A DNA stretch of 64,000 nt from Tubiluchus corallicola (taxonomy: Eukaryota > Priapulida > Priapulimorpha > Priapulimorphida > Tubiluchidae): assembly GCA_030141605.1 (NCBI GenBank), contig JAQGDQ010000737.1:1-64000 (forward strand), written 5' to 3'. Each line of letters begins with the position of its first letter. Position 1 is the stretch's first letter. This document shows positions 58,370-64,000 of the stretch, in pieces. Below the pieces are notes generated by a model. It did not search any database. It was not told where the DNA came from and saw only the letters and a program-made list of their open reading frames with translations. Made by a program: the position numbers and the translations under genes.

Positions 58370-59261
58370 GCCTATAGCAATTGATATACTTGGCCCATTG
58401 GAAGAAACTTCCAAGAAAAATAAAGTGATCATGGTTGTATGTGATTATTTTACTAAGTGGGTAGAAGCATATGCACTTCCTAACCACGAGGCATACACTG
58501 TGGCAGATACACTTGTAACAGAATTTATCTGTAGGTATGGCGTACCTTTGCAGATTCATACTGACCAAGGAACTGACTTTGAATCCAAGTTGTTTAAAGG
58601 TGTTTGTAAAGCTCTTGAAATTGAGAAAACTCGTACAACAGTTTACCAACCTCAGTCAGATGGCCTTGTTGGAAGGTTTAACAGAACCTTACAACAAATG
58701 TTAGCTATATTCGTAAATGAATATAGGGATGATTGGGACGATCATTTGCCATACGTCCTAATGGCTTATAGAGCCACAGCTCACGCATCTACGGGCTGCT
58801 CTCCTGACCTAATGATGTTTGGGAGGGAGAACAATATACCCTTAGATATTATGGTAGGGTCGCCTCCACAGCCAGAGAGGCCAACTCACTGTCCTCATGA
58901 ATATGTAGGATGGACCAAGGATGTGTTAAAAGAAGCACATGAGTTTGCCCGCAATTCTCTCCGCAAAGCACCAGAGAGACAGAAAAGAGATTATGATACC
59001 AATGTTAGGTCGATGCAGATTAAAGGGGGTGATTGGGCATGGTATTTTTATCCACCGGCACTCAGAAGAAAGTTAGGCCAAGGGTGGCAAGGTCCATATC
59101 TTGTTTTAACCAAGATTAATGGTGTTACATATAAAATTCAAAAAGATGCTAAATCAAATCCCAAAGTTGTTCATATAGACAATTTGAAGCCGTATTTTGG
59201 TGATAAAACACCTATGGATTGGACCATGTTAAACAATGTGCCCCAGACCATACAGAGTTAG
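58350..59261 (+). pseudogene. Pol remnant: integrase catalytic core and C-terminal domain
   Basis: AIDILGPLEE carries the first catalytic Asp and HTDQGTDF the second. At the third position, SDGLVGRFNRTLQQ has glycine (GGA at 58,671) where the DDE enzymes need glutamate. The C-terminal part (VVHIDNLKPYF) is the usual chromatin/DNA-binding end. An open frame of about 300 residues remains. Confidence 0.9.
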
Positions 59262-59581
59262 AAGCAGAAGAAAATGTTTCATTTTTGGGAGAAGATTGTA
59301 TTTCAGGGAAGCTGCCATGCGAACCTGAAGAAGCTACAGTTTGTGATTCTGCTTCTGGCTTTGAAACAGAAACCCAGTTTCGCAGAGGTGCTAGAGTGGG
59401 GAAAACCACCTATTCGATTAGACTTATAAATCACTATGAAATCTGCCTTGGGCAAGGCGTTAAACTGCATCCATCTACACTAATGGGGAGACTGTTGCTC
59501 TGAAAATGGCTCTTCTGTTGGCATCAGAGTGCATAGAAACATTGGAAAACATAAATCTTTATGTTTTTTATTTTGTTTCAG

Positions 59582-60025
59582 ATGAATACACCCACCCATA
59601 CATCACGATTCAAATGTAACAAATGCACTTTTAAGGGTGGATCGTTGCAAGCAATGTCTCTACACTGGAAGCAATGTCAAGCTGGTCAGGCGATGCCCCA
59701 GAGCTGGCCGTTAATGGGAACAGCAGAATCGCAGAAGCAGTTGACGGAGGAAATATATAACATGTTGGTTAGTGTGCACCCAAGACCCATCCCCAAACCA
59801 CCAGTGGCAGACAAAAGCACATCTACCACTACTAATGTGGAATCTTCGGGTCATACTAAACCCACTGATGATTCCAACAGAGAGAAGTCGCCATGTAAAA
59901 ACAGAACTAAGAGAAAAAGGTCTTCCAAAGAGCGATTGGGTAAGGAAAGTTCCCCGATCAATGAGAAAAGAATAAAAGTGGGACAAGCTTCTTCTGATGT
60001 AGTGGAAACTGAAGTCCCCACCTAA
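59582..60025 (+). CDS. Last exon encoding a C2HC zinc finger and basic tail
   Basis: Follows a strong acceptor (tttttattttgtttcag). The exon opens with ATG and encodes SRFKCNKCTFKGGSLQAMSL then HWKQC: one CxxC...H...C zinc finger. After a polar linker comes a basic, nuclear-localisation-like stretch (CKNRTKRKRSSKERLGKE) and a stop at 60,023-60,025. I do not recognise the gene. Upstream exons were not identified; the MEKKQDEK exon at 53,858 is a weak candidate, with the gypsy element in the intron. It could also start at this ATG with a non-coding first exon. Confidence 0.65.
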   Translation: MNTPTHTSRFKCNKCTFKGGSLQAMSLHWKQCQAGQAMPQSWPLMGTAESQKQLTEEIYNMLVSVHPRPIPKPPVADKSTSTTTNVESSGHTKPTDDSNREKSPCKNRTKRKRSSKERLGKESSPINEKRIKVGQASSDVVETEVPT

Positions 60026-60706
60026 ACTCTTTTGGAAGAGAAGAAATCTATTAGTCCACTAGGAATGAGATGCACTAGACATCTTTCATCTACCTCTTGC
60101 AGTTCTAGCTCTAGTGATAGTGAGACCAGCAGCTCCTGTGATGATCGTGACTAGAACATGCGACCAGGATAAAATTATGCCACTTAATTTGTATCTGTTT
60201 ACAATTTAGAATAGATTGAGATACTGTATTGCGTTTACACTTCTTATGTAAATCAGTTTTTGTAATCTTGTGTAGATTGCATTCTCATTTTTCAGGCATT
60301 TTTATTCTACCTCAGGTATTCAGTATTAAGAAAAGAAGGTGCAATACTCAGTGTGTTAAAATTACTTTGTTAAATGTTTAGTTCTTTTTAACCTTTTTGC
60401 TAGAGATTTCAGGGAAAAGTAAAAAAAATTCTCATAATTTGGTTTCAAATATCTCTTAACATTATATTATGCAAAGTAATATTATGTTACAATTGGTTGG
60501 ATATTGTGATTAATTGATTAATGTTTTCTTCATTAAAAACAACATTTTGTTTAATTTGAATGTTATACAACATAAGTATTATGCAATGCTTTATTTTGAT
60601 AAGATGCCAAAGATTGTATGTCTTACACAGATATATAATAATATAGGTATGTTAACAATGTATTTTGAAAGATATATATTTTATAGAAATGTATCTTGCA
60701 CATTTT

Positions 60707-60712
60707 AATAAA
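60707..60712 (+). terminator. Poly(A) signal for the C2HC exon
   Basis: AATAAA about 680 bases after the stop, followed by a T-rich stretch; no earlier AATAAA lies between. Confidence 0.55.
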
Positions 60713-63700
60713 GTAAAGGATTTTTGCAATTTAAAATTACTGTCTGACATAATTGTACGATTGGAGTGGTTGAAATGACACAGTTACAATCCAGCACTTG
60801 TATTGTTACTTTCAAACAAGTGCATCAAGTAAAGATACCTACCTAAGTATCTGCAACAAAGACCTACAAAAAGTGGGCAGAGCTTTGTTAACTTCGTCAA
60901 TACTGCAACGAAGTGTGCAACTGCACAAAAGAAATACCTCTTATTTTGGCCACCTGAGGGCAGGTGGATTAATTTAAAAGGGGGGTGCGTGGTGTTTTTG
61001 CCTTGTTTAAAACCCACCTAACCTTTGCTACAATAAATAATGCCGTCGCTGGGAGCGGACATGTTTGTTTACAAAAACTAACTATGTAACCCGCCGATAG
61101 AGGGCGCGCAACAAGAAAATCACGCCAATTACGAGCCGTTGGGATGCTCGATAAACAAATTAATTTACCGAAGATTATTTTTAGTAGAGCTTAAACAATT
61201 GTTACTATTTGTTAGCTGCAAAATAATTAGAAGAAAGTAGATGACAAAGTAAACTGTAAAATAAGCAATTTAGTAGCTTATTAAGAAGATACCAATGAAA
61301 ATAGGTAGCAGTTGCTCAAAACCCTTATTTCACATGCAGTATGGTATCACTTGGCAACGCTCATGCGCTGAGCACCGCGTTTGTGTATAAAGCAAGTGTT
61401 TTAGTCGACATCCACGCATTCACTGAGACAAAAGCAGAGAAAACAAAAACCAGAAGTAAAGCTGAGAAACTAAAACTCAAACTTCCGAGTTGAAGGATGA
61501 AATAACTCAAATTGCCACAGTCATATGAACTTGTGACTGAATTAAGGCAAAGATGTACAAAGGTTTATCTGACAAATTGAACAGCCCATTGCATTCTGAA
61601 ATAGAATGATGCAACCTTAAATTAACAATGCGTCATTTTCAACAAGCAAATTGAAGTTTGCTCTGAATAATAAAGTTGAAGTCATCAACTTATATTGAAA
61701 TGTGTACTCCTACTATCATTTTATTGTATCTGATTTATTATTAGAAAATAAACTGGGTAAACTTAATTTCTTTGTTTGCATTTTCTTTCCACAGGTTCAA
61801 TGTAATCCAATTTGGTACATATATGCAGAAATGGACCCAAACTTCACACCTACACTATTATTTTAGTGAGGTTAATGTAATGTGGTGCACACAATTCATT
61901 CCCCTAGACAACAAAAATATTGATAATGCCAAACAGTGCAAACCACGTTACAGAAAAAACAAAATCATTTCCATTCATCAAGAATAATGACAAAGGCTGT
62001 TGATAAATCTATACAAAAATTGAAAAACAGCTCCACGATATTTTTGGTAGTTTCTGAGAAAGTTTAGTGGCAATCTAACCTGTGCATGAGTCTGAAATTT
62101 AATTTTAAGTTACTATTCTAACCAAATTGATAACAAATTTTGTGCTGTTATAATGGGGTGATTAAACACTCGTGACACCCTTAATTCGCCCCTGTGTGAA
62201 GTGTATGAAGGTTAGAATATTTTTGTATGAATCAATAGTAATGCATCATTAATTTATGTACTAAGCTTGGAATAGACTAAGTGAAGGGCAATGGGATGGC
62301 AGAAACATGTTACATCAGTATAATGTTAAACCAAATGAATTCTATAAGTTAATGGTGCATTATTATGATATTAACAATATGGCCCAAAAGACAAAGAACC
62401 GTTTACAAACAGTTAATGCTGTTGAGAATTCTACCCATTTCTAAGGCTGAGAGAGATGCAAAAAATCCCTTTGTCCATATGGAAAGAAGAAGTAAAAAGG
62501 AAATTGGACTGAAAATACATTAAAGATGTTGCTTGTCAATGTAGAATTAATATGAATTTTGAGAGAGTTATCATCTAGATATTGTTGCTGAGGAAAAATG
62601 TGAGAGAATGACAAAGCGAGGTTTCTGGAGAATGTTACAGTTTAATGAAATAACCCAATAGACAATGTAATAACTTGTAATTAAAAATTGTGTTTAAGAT
62701 TAGCTGAGTGGAAATTGAATTATGGTAGAAATACAGTGACCCTAAGAACAAAAATTACTTAAAAGCCCTTTTTGTAATAAACATGATGATAACATATGTC
62801 TTTGAAAAGTTGTGACGAGAGTTTAAGTAAAAAAATTAGACGAACTTGAAGTGCTTGTTGATGATCTTGACTAAAAGAGATGAGAAAGAAAAGCTGCCAA
62901 AACTAGACAGGAAGGATCCAAACAGTAATGATGGTAGCGGTAAAGAAAAAAATGAGTTTGGATATTTGGATACAAAAACGTAGTTGTGGAACCAGTTGTT
63001 GCTTGTTTGTTGATGTTGTTGTTTGCGATTTTGCTGAAGTGACGTTGTTGTCATATAAGAATAAAGTCTTAGTCTTCAAAAGTGTTTATGATAATGTGTA
63101 AGGCTAGTACAAATACACTGTTGAAGACCAAATTTAAAGGGGTGCAGATTATATATGTTTATTCAATATAGATCTCAAAATCCATAGAGTATTGTTAGTG
63201 TGGAATTGAGTCACTTAATCTAGCTAGTTTTATGCAGTGTTCAGCCAATATTATTTTTCGTCAGCTGTCCTTGATAGGCTGAAGCCCGTTAGTGGCTCTT
63301 TTGCTTAGTTCAGAGTGTCTGCTCAACTCGAAGTCTCAGAGACCAGAGCCAACTTTTTGCATTTTTACTTTGTCGACATCTTGTCTCCATGACCTGAGCA
63401 ACTCCAGGTCTCTTGATCTTATATTTTCTATAATGTCAATTGCTTTTTTCCATAACTTAAGCTACCATTACGTCTAATGAAAAGAGCTTGGTCAGGAGAT
63501 AATAGGCATTATTACGTCAAGTAAACCTAATTTACAATAAATCCTGCTGTAAAACTTAGCATTAACATAGCATAAAACATCCCACTATAAATTTTTTTAT
63601 AATACTAATGTGTTAAAAAATATAGAATGCTTTTGGATGAGATGTGGGCAGCGTTTGAATTTATGATACTGGCTTGCTGTTAAGGCTTCTACTTTTCTGC

Positions 63701-64000
63701 TGTCCTTTTAGCCTACTAACATTTGTGTGGTGAGCGGCCGTTGCGAACGCCTAAAATAAAACTGAATAAACCTTGGGAAAGCAGTTTACATGTTTGCGTA
63801 GATCTCTGTTATTGCGTCAATAGCGGTTCAGCGGTTCAGTAGTTGCTCTTCCCCGTTTCCAAGATGAGCACGACTTATTAAGTATGGAAGAGTAGATTAT
63901 TTACTTCTGACGTCATTATATGGTCATTCCTAGTTCTGCATACGAGCGTCACCCTTGCCATTTATTATGTTTCGTTGTAACATGCTCTTGCTTCCATAAT
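60713..64000. other. Right-hand intergenic stretch, no gene recognised
   Basis: AT-rich single-copy sequence. A TATA-like TGTATAAAG lies near 61,387, and AGAGGGCGCGC near 61,096 resembles part of a CTCF site. An acceptor-like ctttccacag at 61,795 precedes a short open frame (61,796-61,987) with no family resemblance. A minus-strand frame at 63,290-63,450 (RSRDLELLRSWRQDVDKVKM) is unrecognised. Confidence 0.5.

Larger units (their letters stand above)
55727..59503 (+). mobile_element. Decayed Ty3/gypsy-type LTR retrotransposon, internal region
   Basis: Order: primer site, gag with CCHC knuckle, (protease and reverse transcriptase missing), RNase H fragment, integrase zinc-binding domain, integrase core, C-terminal tail. 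Breaks: large deletion near 57,165, second deletion inside RNase H near 57,475, stop at 57,674, frame change near 58,350, and glycine in place of the catalytic glutamate. No envelope gene and no 3' LTR recognised. It cannot be autonomous. Confidence 0.88.

Noticed and set aside
61080-61115. CTCF-like motif near AGAGGGCGCGC
   Set aside because: A single partial motif match; cannot be supported without binding data or knowing whether the host has CTCF.
63290-63450. Minus-strand frame RSRDLELLRSWRQDVDKVKM...
   Set aside because: Short, interrupted, and no family recognised.

Overview
The window is nuclear DNA of an invertebrate animal. It is AT-rich, its genes are split into short exons with GT...AG introns, and the introns are packed with minisatellites and small transposons. 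Two conserved animal genes dominate. No vertebrate-type features were seen. The phylum cannot be fixed from this sequence alone; a marine or early-branching invertebrate is a guess.

Region 1 (about 1-32,050, minus strand) is the N-terminal and middle part of a rotatin (RTTN) orthologue, the centriole/basal-body armadillo-repeat protein. Eighteen well-phased exons plus two candidates are visible. The C-terminal half runs off the left edge and the first N-terminal exons were not found. The introns hold 13 tandem arrays (21-bp to about 86-bp units), many within 100 bases of an exon, and several transposon families. Partial duplicates of two rotatin exons and two tracts made only of G and T also lie here. 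On the opposite strand, inside the 8.2-kb intron between 6,477 and 14,667, sit a two-exon gene for a probably N-myristoylated PPxY protein (9,125-12,023) and an isolated C-terminal amidase exon (7,940-8,154).

Region 2 (32,050-35,528) is the head-to-head interval between RTTN and the next gene. It holds LINE debris and (AAAT)n, and must contain or precede the missing RTTN 5' exons.

Region 3 (35,529-48,394, plus strand) is a complete ZNF341 orthologue: ten coding exons, 828 codons, all splice phases consistent, 13 zinc fingers, and two AT-hooks near the C-terminus. Its 3' side is a 1.2-kb array of a 37-bp unit.

Region 4 (48,400-64,000) is repeat-rich. It contains a TTAA-flanked MITE, a LINE reverse-transcriptase fragment, a TATA promoter with a tiny first exon, a 1.25-kb array of a 17-bp unit, and a decayed Ty3/gypsy-type LTR retroelement. 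That element has a tRNA-Pro-type primer site, an intact gag, no protease or reverse transcriptase, a split integrase and a lost catalytic glutamate. Just downstream is a last exon encoding a C2HC zinc finger with its own poly(A) signal. The final 3.3 kb shows no convincing gene.

All orthology statements rest on recalled family sequences compared by eye; no database search was run.
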